DNA of 64,000 nt from Eremothecium cymbalariae DBVPG#7215 (Eukaryota; Ascomycota; Saccharomycetes; Saccharomycetales; Saccharomycetaceae). How positions within the stretch are numbered: the first letter of the stretch is position 1; each line of letters opens with the position of its first letter. Location of the stretch: NCBI RefSeq assembly GCF_000235365.1, contig NC_016449.1:434001-498000 (forward strand), in the 5' to 3' direction. The notes below the pieces were generated by a model. The model ran no database searches. It had not been told where the DNA came from and saw only the letters and a list, made by a program, of their open reading frames with translations. Positions 32,957 through 42,385 of the stretch are shown piece after piece. A program made the position numbers and the translations under genes.

Positions 32957-34306
32957 TCATCCGGTGAAATAATCCATAAGGAAGCAGAAGGCACCCCTCC
33001 AAGTTATCAGTCTGAGTAATGATCTCAACCATTTGGGGCGAACAGCATATAGGGCTATACCACAATTATCACCAAGTAGATCATTTCGTTCAGCATCCAA
33101 CCCTTGTCCTCTTTTTATCATATGTCGTATGAGACAGCCACGCCAGAAGTTGGTCAGTTTAATTTTTTGGCAAACGGTTTCTCTTTCCAAGTTTTTGCAC
33201 AGCGGGCCAACTGGGCCTTCAATGAACTTCCATTGCATAAAGAACCATCTCTGTCTTTTGTCGTTCCAAGGGTATTTTTTATCACCCCAGTGGCCTTGGA
33301 AATATAGCCAATCAGTTCCGATTCTCTTTTCGGTATCGCCGTGGGGAGTGGCAGTGCTCCCATTATAGGTGTAAGCGTAAAAGTTCATAGCTGGATCCCA
33401 CAAAGTACCTCTATCAGTGAAGTCACTCAAGGGACTGAAAAAGAAGGGGATGTCATGAGCATATTGTCCTATGGAAGGATAATTGGCATGCGTCCCACGA
33501 GCACTAAAGATCAAAGGTCTTCGCACGACGCTTTTTTCAATTTTCCCATCAACAACCTTCCAGTGATCCTTCTTTTCTACAGCACTATATAGGTATCCTC
33601 CTCCGTCACTGTGGGCACTCATCCATAAATATTGCGGCTCACCATCCCAATACCTTACAACCGAGTGTTCCCAGTCCCCAATATGATTACCCCACGGTCC
33701 AAAACCCGTTACAAACGGCCCCAGGTTAAACGGGTAGAAATAGAACCAGAATGCATCCACCCATCCATTCCCTTTATCGACAACAATCAAGTTCGCTGCA
33801 GCTTTGGCAATGTACCCGGTACCGTAGTCCGGCTTATCCCCGAAAAGCCATTTCGGATTCGTTGTAACGTCATCTAATGAGGTGAGATACAGGTTTTTCG
33901 ACTTTTCACCAGTTATATCGGAAAAATCAGCTTTGATATCCAACGGCCCCCTCTTAACTATATTCCCAAGTTCATCACGTAATTCAAAGTATTGTACATA
34001 ATCCGCAACATCCCCCGGCAGATACACCTCTTCACTGTATAGATGCACCAAAGGACAACTATCAACTATATATTGGGGAATCTCCCCATCTTTGATTGTC
34101 CGTTCAGTAGGTTTTAGAACTTTAGGATCTTTAGGCCACACCCCATTAAACTTCCTTCTATCTGATGCTTTGGGACCATTCCCCGCTTTTATACGGTAGT
34201 CCCGCTCCAAAACCTCATTATACTCTATCTGCCTATCCGTGGTAAAACAAAACACAACCAAAAACCATGACTGGATAACTATGAAATTAACTATAACGCT
34301 CTTCAT
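32957..34306 (-). CDS. VPS62: Vps62 family protein
   Basis: The 449-residue protein is of the Vps62/Tda6 family, reported in S. cerevisiae to affect vacuolar protein sorting; its molecular activity is not known. The ATG at 34306 is followed by a hydrophobic signal-like segment (IVNFIVIQSWFLVVFCF), suggesting entry into the secretory pathway. Family-type blocks include PLVHLYSEEVYLPGD, GPWGNHIGDWEHSVVRYWDG, YLWMSAHSDGGGYLY and FSARGTHANYPSIGQYAHD, rich in His, Trp and Asp. The frame extends upstream only from a GTG, so the ATG start is chosen, and it places the signal at the very N terminus. The neighbours BTN2 and CBF2 are as in S. cerevisiae YGR140-142. Confidence 0.9.
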   Translation of the reverse strand: MKSVIVNFIVIQSWFLVVFCFTTDRQIEYNEVLERDYRIKAGNGPKASDRRKFNGVWPKDPKVLKPTERTIKDGEIPQYIVDSCPLVHLYSEEVYLPGDVADYVQYFELRDELGNIVKRGPLDIKADFSDITGEKSKNLYLTSLDDVTTNPKWLFGDKPDYGTGYIAKAAANLIVVDKGNGWVDAFWFYFYPFNLGPFVTGFGPWGNHIGDWEHSVVRYWDGEPQYLWMSAHSDGGGYLYSAVEKKDHWKVVDGKIEKSVVRRPLIFSARGTHANYPSIGQYAHDIPFFFSPLSDFTDRGTLWDPAMNFYAYTYNGSTATPHGDTEKRIGTDWLYFQGHWGDKKYPWNDKRQRWFFMQWKFIEGPVGPLCKNLERETVCQKIKLTNFWRGCLIRHMIKRGQGLDAERNDLLGDNCGIALYAVRPKWLRSLLRLITWRGAFCFLMDYFTG

Positions 34307-34583
34307 CCCTCTTCGATGTGGGCAACCAGCTTGGAGAGTCCGCAACACAGCAAAATTCTTGTTGGATTTGGTTCTATCAATTCGAACCGATAAAAGATTC
34401 CAAACGGTTCACCTATGAGTGTAAAAAGTCTCTCTATGTTGCTCTCTCTACCCATGCGTTTGAATATGTAGACTTTAAATATATGTAGATTTAATACTTT
34501 TCATATGCAGAGCGGCCCCTGACTCTCCATTCACATGCTAGTCGGTAAACAATTGCACACTCGATCCAATGTGATCACGTGAC

Positions 34584-36983
34584 CTAAGTAATATTTGGAA
34601 ATTGACCATCGTGGGTCTGTTTGTAAGTCTTCAACCACTCACTAAAGTCCAATAGGGTCTGAGAGCCTCTTAAACGTTCACAATGGTCCACCGCATCGTG
34701 CCTATCTATTTGGAGATTATTGACAAGGTAGATGTAGAATTCAACGATGACCTTACGAGATTTATATAATGGCTCTTGTCCGGTAGTCTTTCTCCAAACC
34801 TTGCCATGTTTTTGGTTCATGGAGTGTATGCATTCGTCGTGGAATCGCTGGTTTGGAGTAAACCATTCGAGAATTACTTCTTCAATGGATGTGAGATTTG
34901 GTTGAAGCCAGAACGTGTTTTCGGTGGGTTTATTGTTGTCGTTGGCGGTAGACTGTTTGTCGCTATTCTTTGATAATACTTTGGAGTTGCTTTGTTTTCT
35001 GGAAGAAGAGGAGGATGATTCGGAAAGGGAGGATTTAGTATCTGGTGCAGTGAGTAAGTTTAAATTTTGTTGAATATTGCTCATGTTGCGTTGAATTTCG
35101 TCTTTCACTATATCACGTATTTCTGTGCGCACTTTATCCAATATGAAACTGGTGGATTGCATTGCTTGTCTTTGGACCAGTTGCTGGACCAAAACTTGGA
35201 GTTCTTCCATATCTTCATAACCTTCGTCGTCTCCTTTATCACCATCGCTATCGTCATCGCCGTAATTTTTGTTATTATTGTTATTATTGTTATTATTATT
35301 ATTGTTGTTGTTGTTACTATTGTTATTACTACCTTCATTGGTAGATCTGGTGTCTGCTGCAGCCATGGTATTGTGTCTTATACGTTTAACTGATGCTTCC
35401 TCGGAGTGCGCATTAGGAATGCTGTTCAAATTACTAATTTTTCTCTTTAATGTGGACTGCAATGAGTCTAGCTCTGACTGAATCACAATTTTATTGGAGC
35501 GTCTAGTTTCAAGTTTATCAAATAATTTGGCGAGCAACTGAAGAAGAATGGTAAAATTCGACAGTGTTTGATCTTTAACAAATTGTAATGTATCTTTACG
35601 CAGATCCACATCGACATGTGCTTCCTGGGCTACAGCTGCTACCGTTATTGGTTGCTTTTGTTGATCTGGGACGACGTACGTCAAAACATTTGAGGGTGAA
35701 AGAGACCGTGTGGCAGCGGAATCTACATTACTGATTACTGATTTGGAGGGAACTTCTATCAACAACTGTGTAGGGATCTGCATAGCGGACAAAGAGTCAG
35801 AATCCATAGAGTTTAGAAACGCAATTAATTGAGGTTTCTGGAAAAGCGGATCTTGGAATAGGTCATGGCTTCCAAAGATGTTGTACAGTAAAGGAAGATA
35901 CTTAAATATGACCTTCCGCAGCAAAAGCATTACTTGTACAAACTGTTGAGCGGAGCTCACTTCGGAATACTTCTCAATATCAGGGAAAAATTCGTAAAGC
36001 AATGGATCTTCAGGAACATCCAAAGTAGGCAGCTCACTTTGAAGAGAGTACTTATTCATACCTAGGATAAAATCTCGACCAATGTTATTCAAAAAGCATG
36101 GATTACTACTATTCTCACTCACTGGGTCTTGAACTACAGGAAAAACTGGCTCGTCAAATCGTGTTTGGAAATATAGCCGTTTCTTATAAGGCAGCTGACA
36201 GTATTGGAATACAGCAGGATAATAGTTTCCAAGTGTCTCTACCCTTGGGAATTTCGTCAATGACTTACCTCTAATAATAGGCAGCTCTTTCCACAGCTCC
36301 TGTTTAGACAAATTCGGAAATCCATCACCACGATAGTGCTTTTTAACCCCATAGAACCTTAAATGAAAATACACAGCCAGTGTGAAAAGTGGACAAAAAA
36401 CCACATTTTCTTGAGGTAACAATGCCCATCTATTCCGAATTACGAGCACCGAGTCCTCAACAACCTGAAAATCTTCAAATAACCAGGTCTTGCGCTCTTC
36501 CAGCCCAGCATTCGTATAGTAATTTAATTGAAAATCCAATAGCCATTTGAGCTTATCCTGACATGTCTTGAAATACTTGTCATTCAATGAAGGCGTTTCT
36601 GAATTCCACAAATTGACACAAATCTTCTCGAACTGCAGTCGCCCAACGTTTCTATTTTGTATGACTGATTCTTGCTGATACAAACGAATAACGTTATCCA
36701 AATATTCTTTATCCATACTTTCACCCCCCATCTCTTTGGAAACAAGTCGCAGGCAATTTACAATCGATTTCAATTCTCCGACCCCACTGCCCCCAGCACG
36801 CCAAATATCTTGCAAAAACCAATGAACCCGTTTTGCACTCGCCCATACCTCCCCATTCGATCCATTACCAACATCCAACTCATGCTCTTCACACCAATCA
36901 AGATATCGTCTCACATAAGATTTATACCTGTGTACATCTCTAGAAGAGAAACGCGCATACACCTTATCCAGTTGCGATTCCAT
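34584..36983 (-). CDS. CBF2: CBF3 kinetochore DNA-binding subunit Cbf2/Ndc10
   Basis: This is the subunit of CBF3 that binds point-centromere DNA (CDEII/III) and founds the kinetochore. The 799 residues compare with about 956 in S. cerevisiae. The N-terminal 500 residues correspond to the tyrosine-recombinase-like DNA-binding part, beginning with KVYARFSSRDVHRYKSYVRR. Near residues 551-571 lies an almost pure Asn tract encoded by AAT/AAC repeats (35271-35330), followed by an acidic linker (DDDSDGDKGDDEGYEDMEE), a coiled region, a Ser-rich segment and a conserved-looking C-terminal 90 residues. Synteny (YGR140W beside VPS62) supports the call. Its presence implies that this yeast has point centromeres. 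Confidence 0.92.
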   Translation of the reverse strand: MESQLDKVYARFSSRDVHRYKSYVRRYLDWCEEHELDVGNGSNGEVWASAKRVHWFLQDIWRAGGSGVGELKSIVNCLRLVSKEMGGESMDKEYLDNVIRLYQQESVIQNRNVGRLQFEKICVNLWNSETPSLNDKYFKTCQDKLKWLLDFQLNYYTNAGLEERKTWLFEDFQVVEDSVLVIRNRWALLPQENVVFCPLFTLAVYFHLRFYGVKKHYRGDGFPNLSKQELWKELPIIRGKSLTKFPRVETLGNYYPAVFQYCQLPYKKRLYFQTRFDEPVFPVVQDPVSENSSNPCFLNNIGRDFILGMNKYSLQSELPTLDVPEDPLLYEFFPDIEKYSEVSSAQQFVQVMLLLRKVIFKYLPLLYNIFGSHDLFQDPLFQKPQLIAFLNSMDSDSLSAMQIPTQLLIEVPSKSVISNVDSAATRSLSPSNVLTYVVPDQQKQPITVAAVAQEAHVDVDLRKDTLQFVKDQTLSNFTILLQLLAKLFDKLETRRSNKIVIQSELDSLQSTLKRKISNLNSIPNAHSEEASVKRIRHNTMAAADTRSTNEGSNNNSNNNNNNNNNNNNNNNKNYGDDDSDGDKGDDEGYEDMEELQVLVQQLVQRQAMQSTSFILDKVRTEIRDIVKDEIQRNMSNIQQNLNLLTAPDTKSSLSESSSSSSRKQSNSKVLSKNSDKQSTANDNNKPTENTFWLQPNLTSIEEVILEWFTPNQRFHDECIHSMNQKHGKVWRKTTGQEPLYKSRKVIVEFYIYLVNNLQIDRHDAVDHCERLRGSQTLLDFSEWLKTYKQTHDGQFPNIT
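35271..35330 (-). repeat. AAT/AAC trinucleotide repeat encoding poly-Asn in CBF2
   Basis: About twenty codons, nearly all AAC or AAT, sit in the disordered centre of Cbf2. The tract is likely to be length-variable. Confidence 0.85.
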
Positions 36984-37667
36984 TTCCTTTTATGCCCTTC
37001 CGTGATTCCAACTCAACTAACCCACCTTACACAATTAAATATGACAATTACAATCTAATAGCAGTGTCCCAACTACTTCAAACTTTTACGAAACGTCCTT
37101 CTAATTGAGGAACCAAAGATTGTAAAATAAGATGGTAGCAGTTTAATGGAGATTTTTTGAAATGAAATGGACCTCTCAAAACTTCGTCCTCCATGACACT
37201 CTAAATCCACCATCATAATCATATTTTAAACCATTAAAACTCATCCAGAGTGGGAGAATATTGTGCATTTGACGATATACTATGGTTCTGGGGATCTGAT
37301 TATGTTTCTTGAAATATTAGGAAAACCATTTTCGGTTTTATCTTATCTCTTGGGCAACATATCTTGGCGACAGCTCAGTTTCATATAAAAATCCTGCGAG
37401 TCCTTCTCTATTCCACCACTAACTACCATTAAAAAAGCATAAAGATTCTCTGGAATAGATTCTGTGGAATATTTTCAGATTTTATATGGTGCAATTAAAT
37501 TAGCACTACATGCTGAAGTTGTTTCACGCTTTATACTTTGCTGGCATCGCAGACTTCTTTTTAGCATCGAGAAAACAGCGTTTTCTGCCCACTCCACCAA
37601 ACTGTGACAGGGCTGCACAGAAAAGATTTAGATATTTCATTGGAGTATAGAATTGAGATCATTGGGG
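36984..37667. other. divergent CBF2 / NCA2 promoter region
   Basis: This is about 680 bases of AT-rich DNA between divergent genes. No gene and no recognised regulatory element is seen. In S. cerevisiae polyamine-transporter genes TPO2/TPO3 lie in the equivalent place; none is present here. Confidence 0.5.
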
Positions 37668-39377
37668 ATGATTGTTAATCGGTATGTGGTGACACAGCTC
37701 GAATCAATAACTCGTCAGCTTGAGTTGGAGTTGTACGCTTGTTCTGACGTTGTTCGATCTCTAGATCTGAAGATTGAGGATGGTGAACTCAAGAAGGCCA
37801 ATGATCTTCTACAACTGGTCAAAACAGAAACAGATGCTTGTATTGCTGCAGTTAATAGTGGGAACTCGGGTTTTGTAACGTCATTTGACAGAATTATTGA
37901 GAAATTAGAAGCGCTTCCAGAGCAATTGGTTTCAACTAAGAACGCTCCTTTAGACGATCTTGTTGCTGCGAGTATCCAAAATTACCTCTATATGTTGATG
38001 TACCATACACTAGTAGCCAAGAATTTGAATAGGTTACCACGTTTGCTGTCAGACCAATCTTATTACGAGCAGGTTTTTAGATCGCCTTGGTATAATAAAG
38101 CACTATATGGTCTTCAAGTTTTACCAACCAAACTGTACAGATATGCTAAAAACAATAATTTAACAGAGCTTCCTACGAAATTGCGCAATACTTTGAAAAT
38201 ACATAGCCTGCAGTTTGTCGGTATCTCTATGAAAAGACCTTGGTCCTGGATGGAACTTCCAGCTGCTATGGTTGAGACTGATGTTCTCCAAAGGGCTGAA
38301 AGCTTGGAGAGGCAAACAAATGAAGACGTTTCCAGATTTGGCCAGTTGATCCATCGTTTCCCAAAAGACGATGAAGACAAGTTCCAGGTTTTTCGGGATT
38401 TTTTTGAACTTCCTCCAGATGCCAAGCTTTTAGATGTTGTGCGTAAAATCAGTAAATGGGATATATCATACAGTTCTCCAAAGCCCAGTTGGATTGCACG
38501 CCATTGGCCTGTAATACTGCTGGCATTTATGGGAGGCCCATCTACCGTGCTTTACGTTTGGCAATCACGCTATAACATTATCAGCTTTTTGGAACGTAAT
38601 TTGGTTCAGTTCACCAAGGATCTGATTACCAACTGGGTCATTGAACCGATCCGCAATATTTGGTCCACGGTTCGTCATGATCCCAATTCCTCTGTGGCAC
38701 TAATGTCCCAAGGAACATTAAACACAGAGGTTTCTTCATTACAACGAATGATAATTGATTTTGTAAAGGAACATGAAGATGGTAACACCATTGACACAGA
38801 CGTGCTCTTGAAACAAGTTGAATTCGGGAATCTAACCCAATTTATGGAAATTTACGAAGCACAATTAAAAAAACCTGTTAAGAACATTTTGACAGGCGAT
38901 CTAATTCGTGCTCTATTGATCCAAATTCAGAAGGGTAAGGTCGATGGCTCTATTGCCGTCCACGGCATTGATCAAATACTACAATCTCAACAACTTGTGT
39001 TTGGAATTGTCTCTATATCACCGGCGTTAATTATTCTATACACAGTTTGGACTTCCATTTCTAAACTGTTTAGATATGGCACTATATGGATGGGAACCTC
39101 TCAGTGTCGCTCCGAAATTGGCGTCTCTATGAACAACGTAGAACGTTTGTTAAACTACAGCGTTACATCTCCCAAAGAAGTCGATTACTGGAACACAGGC
39201 TTATTAACTTTGGAGATGGCCAATCTTCGCCAATTAGGTCAGAAATTAGTACCAAATAACAGAATGCTCGAGTGGTTCCGTGATATTGATGACCTCGTTA
39301 GCAACACAACGTTGGATGCACAAGCGAAGCTTAATGTGATCAACAGAATTTATCATGTATACGGTAAATACTTTTAA
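37668..39377 (+). CDS. NCA2: mitochondrial membrane protein Nca2
   Basis: The 569-residue protein is required with Nca3 for proper expression of the mitochondrial ATP6/ATP8 messages in S. cerevisiae. The N-terminal half is helical and hydrophilic. The NCA2 domain occupies about residues 260-560, with membrane spans near 285 (WPVILLAFMGGPSTVLYVW) and 445 (LVFGIVSISPALIILYTVW). Signature-like pieces include ISKWDISYSSPKPSWIARHW and LVQFTKDLITNWVIEPIRNIW. An upstream TTG at 37653 keeps the frame open, but the first ATG is at 37668. Upstream it is divergent from CBF2, and downstream it converges with PIN3, as YPR155C and YPR154W do in S. cerevisiae. Confidence 0.92.
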   Translation: MIVNRYVVTQLESITRQLELELYACSDVVRSLDLKIEDGELKKANDLLQLVKTETDACIAAVNSGNSGFVTSFDRIIEKLEALPEQLVSTKNAPLDDLVAASIQNYLYMLMYHTLVAKNLNRLPRLLSDQSYYEQVFRSPWYNKALYGLQVLPTKLYRYAKNNNLTELPTKLRNTLKIHSLQFVGISMKRPWSWMELPAAMVETDVLQRAESLERQTNEDVSRFGQLIHRFPKDDEDKFQVFRDFFELPPDAKLLDVVRKISKWDISYSSPKPSWIARHWPVILLAFMGGPSTVLYVWQSRYNIISFLERNLVQFTKDLITNWVIEPIRNIWSTVRHDPNSSVALMSQGTLNTEVSSLQRMIIDFVKEHEDGNTIDTDVLLKQVEFGNLTQFMEIYEAQLKKPVKNILTGDLIRALLIQIQKGKVDGSIAVHGIDQILQSQQLVFGIVSISPALIILYTVWTSISKLFRYGTIWMGTSQCRSEIGVSMNNVERLLNYSVTSPKEVDYWNTGLLTLEMANLRQLGQKLVPNNRMLEWFRDIDDLVSNTTLDAQAKLNVINRIYHVYGKYF

Positions 39378-39517
39378 AACATACACATCATCTTGTATTC
39401 GATTTGACAACGACTGACCTCGAACTTGTAAATAGCTTTATAGTTCATCTTTATAGAAATGAGAAGATACCCAACACATCTTAAAATTAAGTATACAAAA
39501 AAATGGCTAGATACGAT

Positions 39518-40279
39518 TTAAAATATGTGGTGGACAAGCTCAGAGCCCATGGTTGCACCAGCACCAAATACAGCAGCATTACCTAACTTGCTTCCAAACT
39601 TCTTGAATATATCAGAGCCACCTGAGCTCTGTCCCTGAGCTTGCTCTACTGCCTGTGGTGCAGCTTGCTGTACTACTGGCTGGGCTACTGGCTGTTGATA
39701 CTGAACAGGTGGAGCAGGATTCTGCTGGTAGCTTGATGAACCCAGAGGCATTGGAATCTGCTGCTGTTGATAATAACTCGAAGCAGCAGGAGGTAGAGAC
39801 GGTTGTTGATAGTACCCACCACCAATGGGGGCTGGTGGAGCAGGTGGTAGTTGTGAGTGATTGGAACTAGAAGAATGTGCTGTATCCTGAACCATCAGAC
39901 TATATTGAGGAGGCGGTTCATCGAACCTACCACCATTGGGCAGAGTTCTTAATGACTTAACATAGTTAGATGGAAACATACCCACTCTACCATTGTGCTG
40001 CCCCTTATACCAATCAGCAGAAGGCTTTTCCAAGACCTCTATCTTATCCCCAACTTTAAACTCTAAATCTCCAGGCTGCTGGGGAACAAAAGCATATAAT
40101 GCTTCCACATACTCTTTCAAAACTTGTTGTGATGCTGCTTTCATTGTACCTTCCCTAGGGTTAGAAAGCATAGATAAAATTTGCTGCGACTGGCTTTGGC
40201 TAATAACATTTGATTCCACTAAGAACTCAAGTTCTGTTTTAATATTTGCCAACGAACGATTTATAAGACTGGATGACAT
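39518..40279 (-). CDS. PIN3: SH3-domain protein Pin3/Lsb1
   Basis: The 253-residue actin-patch-associated protein belongs to the family that binds Las17 and influences prion induction. The N-terminal helical region (1-50) is followed by one SH3 domain at about 54-112 (ALYAFVPQQPGDLEF, ADWYKGQHNGRVGMFPSNYV). The C-terminal half is rich in Gln, Pro, Tyr and Ala (SYYQQQQIPMP, VQYQQPVAQPVVQQ), like a prion-like domain, and ends in a short Gly-rich hydrophobic segment. One copy here corresponds to the ohnologues PIN3 (YPR154W) and LSB1 (YGR136W). A CACGTG box lies at 40429, about 150 bases upstream. Confidence 0.92.
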   Translation of the reverse strand: MSSSLINRSLANIKTELEFLVESNVISQSQSQQILSMLSNPREGTMKAASQQVLKEYVEALYAFVPQQPGDLEFKVGDKIEVLEKPSADWYKGQHNGRVGMFPSNYVKSLRTLPNGGRFDEPPPQYSLMVQDTAHSSSSNHSQLPPAPPAPIGGGYYQQPSLPPAASSYYQQQQIPMPLGSSSYQQNPAPPVQYQQPVAQPVVQQAAPQAVEQAQGQSSGGSDIFKKFGSKLGNAAVFGAGATMGSELVHHIF

Positions 40280-40519
40280 TGCTAAGATTACTGGAACGGG
40301 GGACCAGATCGGAAAGTGGTGATTAATACAAGTATAACTGGATTTTTTATATTATTAATATACTTTACCAGAATTAAAAAGCCTATAATATCAAGAAATA
40401 TCTTCTAACACCTATCGTCATCCCCAATCACGTGATCTGGATGCACAGCCATCTCAAACATCGTTTGGTCCACAAACAACACTTGAACAGCTCTACTACT
40501 AGGTGTGCAGCGCGACTAG

Positions 40520-41028
40520 TTAGATGAAGATACCGAAAGTCGAGTATGCAGTGCAAAATGTGTACAACATTTGTGAAATTGCGCAGCATAGAGGGATCCA
40601 GGTTGACATGGGTGAAACACTCGACTTGTAGATAGTGCCACCTCTAGGAAACGGTTAGTAAAACTGTCCAGCTCTCTATTACGTTGGAAACTTAATAGAT
40701 GAGTAATAACAATAGTAACGATAACATACATAACACCTACAATAGTGCCAGCAACTACAGCGTGAATTGCCCCAAGCACTATAAAGATACCCAAGATCCA
40801 AAAACCACCTCCGCGTTTCCTGTGCGAGAAGCTAGCCAACAAACCAGTTGCACCGTAGCATACAGCAAATAACAGCATTGTCCAGTAGACATTGAACTTC
40901 CAAATGTCCTTGATTTCATATAGATGTGGAGTAGAAGCCCCGTTAGTCCCAACGGGCCAATAGAGAGATGGGAATTTTGGAGTTACATAACCCACAGGTG
41001 AATCGGACGATTCAAGTGCTCTTGACAT
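40520..41028 (-). CDS. MAY24: TMEM170-like membrane protein May24, two exons
   Basis: This small membrane protein is homologous to S. cerevisiae YPR153W. The gene is spliced: exon 1 is 41028-40730 and exon 2 is 40643-40520, joined in codon 100. The 140-residue product matches the YPR153W length. Exon 1 gives PSLYWPVGTNG, PHLYEIKDIWKFNVYWT and two or three hydrophobic spans. Exon 2 restores GGTIYKSSVSPMSTWIPLC and the last span, ending FGIFI. The unspliced frame would read on to 40516 with a Cys/His-rich tail that does not look like protein. Evidence for the intron is the full set of splice signals plus the return of the conserved helix in another frame. S. cerevisiae YPR153W also has an intron, as far as I recall. 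PIN3 lies downstream on the same strand. Confidence 0.85.
40644..40729 (-). other. 86-base spliceosomal intron of MAY24
   Basis: Read on the minus strand, the intron begins GTATGT (40729-40724), has the perfect branch site TACTAAC (40660-40654) and ends CTAG (40647-40644). The branch A to AG distance is only about 11 bases, short but known in yeasts. Removing it keeps the frame and restores a conserved transmembrane helix. Confidence 0.85.
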
Positions 41029-41397
41029 CTAAATAACAATGAAGAGCTCGCTAAAAAAGAGAGAACAAAATGGTCCCCCTATTACGCCTCCGAAACCTTC
41101 TTCTACAACCGTTGAATGTCTTGCAAGTGTACTGTTTTACTATTTGAAGGATGATCTTTAAACCTCAAAGCTTATATTATACAAAGTCATCATCAACGGC
41201 ATTTATGATACTCTTCGAACCTCCTCCTTCATCCCAAGACGAATCCTCTTAGACATAAGAGCAATCCGTTGTGTGATAATTGGTTTGCCCAAGGTAGGGG
41301 TCTGTTTTTAGTTTAAATATACGATTATTATTTTTCTAAGTATACATGGACGTTCACACATATAGAAACAAGACAGAAACTAATGGCACCTGTGGAA
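41029..41397. other. MAY24 promoter / PRE9 terminator region
   Basis: This is a short tandem intergenic stretch. No gene or recognised element. Confidence 0.5.
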
Positions 41398-42153
41398 TCA
41401 ATCCGCGTTCTCTTCTTGCTTCATTATACCACTTTTCTGCAACAATTCCTTAATTTCAGAGGGCTTGTATATTTTCTGCACTAACTTCCCATTCGAATCC
41501 TGCTTGATAGTGGCGAATTCTAGTCTGTCATCTGTTAACGAGCTATTATCCGTAGTCTTCGATAGTGTCTTCAATGCTAGCTCAATTGCATTTTCAAACG
41601 TAATTTCATCCTTGTAATCCATCTGCAATAATGTCTGTGCAGCCTGTGTGTTGGCGCCTACACTGATCGCCTTCCAACCCGAATAATTGCCAGAAGGATT
41701 TGACGTATACAACTGGTACCCATAACGGTCATCATACCCCGCATAAATAAACGAAACCCCAAATGGCCTCAATCCACCATGCTGCGTGTAACCCTGCTTG
41801 ATATCTGAAAGCCGTCTAACAAGAATCTCAACTGGAATCTCCTCATTATACATCTTCAAATAATTCTGTGCATGCAATCTAGCTGTGTTTATCAGAATCT
41901 CTGCATCTGCTGTTAACCCTGCCACAGCAACTGTAATATTATCATTTAGCCTATACAATTTCTCACTCGATGTATCCTGTTCTAATAGTTTGCTAGTCAC
42001 CTTTCTCTCGGCTGCCAGCACTATTCCATCCTTCGCCATGATACCAATTGCTGTACCAGCGTGAGATATAGATTCCAAAGCATATTCAACCTGATATAAT
42101 CTCCCCTCAGGGGAAAAGATCGTCGTTCTAGAGTCGTATCTTCTGGAACCCAT
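41398..42153 (-). CDS. PRE9: 20S proteasome subunit alpha-3
   Basis: This is an outer-ring subunit of the 20S proteasome core, the only alpha or beta subunit dispensable in S. cerevisiae. The 251 residues begin with the alpha-subunit signature YDSRTTIFSPEGRLYQVEYA, followed by AIGIMAKDGIVLAAERKVTS and the usual proteasome fold. The C-terminal tail is charged (MKQEENAD). A perfect PACE element, the Rpn4 site common to proteasome genes, lies 87 bases upstream. It is divergent from URN1, as expected if YGR135W and YPR152C come from one ancestral neighbourhood. Confidence 0.97.
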   Translation of the reverse strand: MGSRRYDSRTTIFSPEGRLYQVEYALESISHAGTAIGIMAKDGIVLAAERKVTSKLLEQDTSSEKLYRLNDNITVAVAGLTADAEILINTARLHAQNYLKMYNEEIPVEILVRRLSDIKQGYTQHGGLRPFGVSFIYAGYDDRYGYQLYTSNPSGNYSGWKAISVGANTQAAQTLLQMDYKDEITFENAIELALKTLSKTTDNSSLTDDRLEFATIKQDSNGKLVQKIYKPSEIKELLQKSGIMKQEENAD

Positions 42154-42239
42154 TACTTAATGCTCAATTGTAACTTCAAGATGCTTTTGCTTAAGCTTTG
42201 AACCATGTCGATAATGGAAAGGTAAAAGGAATGATGATT

Positions 42240-42248
42240 TTTGCCACC
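42240..42248 (-). promoter_or_regulatory. PACE element (Rpn4 site) of PRE9
   Basis: TTTGCCACC on the plus strand is GGTGGCAAA in the PRE9 direction, an exact match to the proteasome-associated control element. It lies 87 bases before the PRE9 ATG and so belongs to that gene, although URN1 shares the intergenic region. Confidence 0.8.
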
Positions 42249-42385
42249 CTATAAGCCCTTTCTCGCTATCAATCTAGAAGCACCGTAGAAAAAGATGTTT
42301 GATGCACATCTAATGGTCAGCTCAGCAGGTAAAGGGCCATTTAGACGGTGGTTGTGAGGTTTTCTGGACGGTATTTAGTTTGTAT

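Noticed and set aside
40516..40643. Read-through C terminus of MAY24 from the unspliced frame
   Set aside because: Complete splice signals and the conserved helix in another frame make the spliced product far more likely.
42308..42330. AGCTCAGCAGGTAAAG resembles a tRNA D arm
   Set aside because: No T arm or B box follows before URN1, and no cloverleaf can be drawn.
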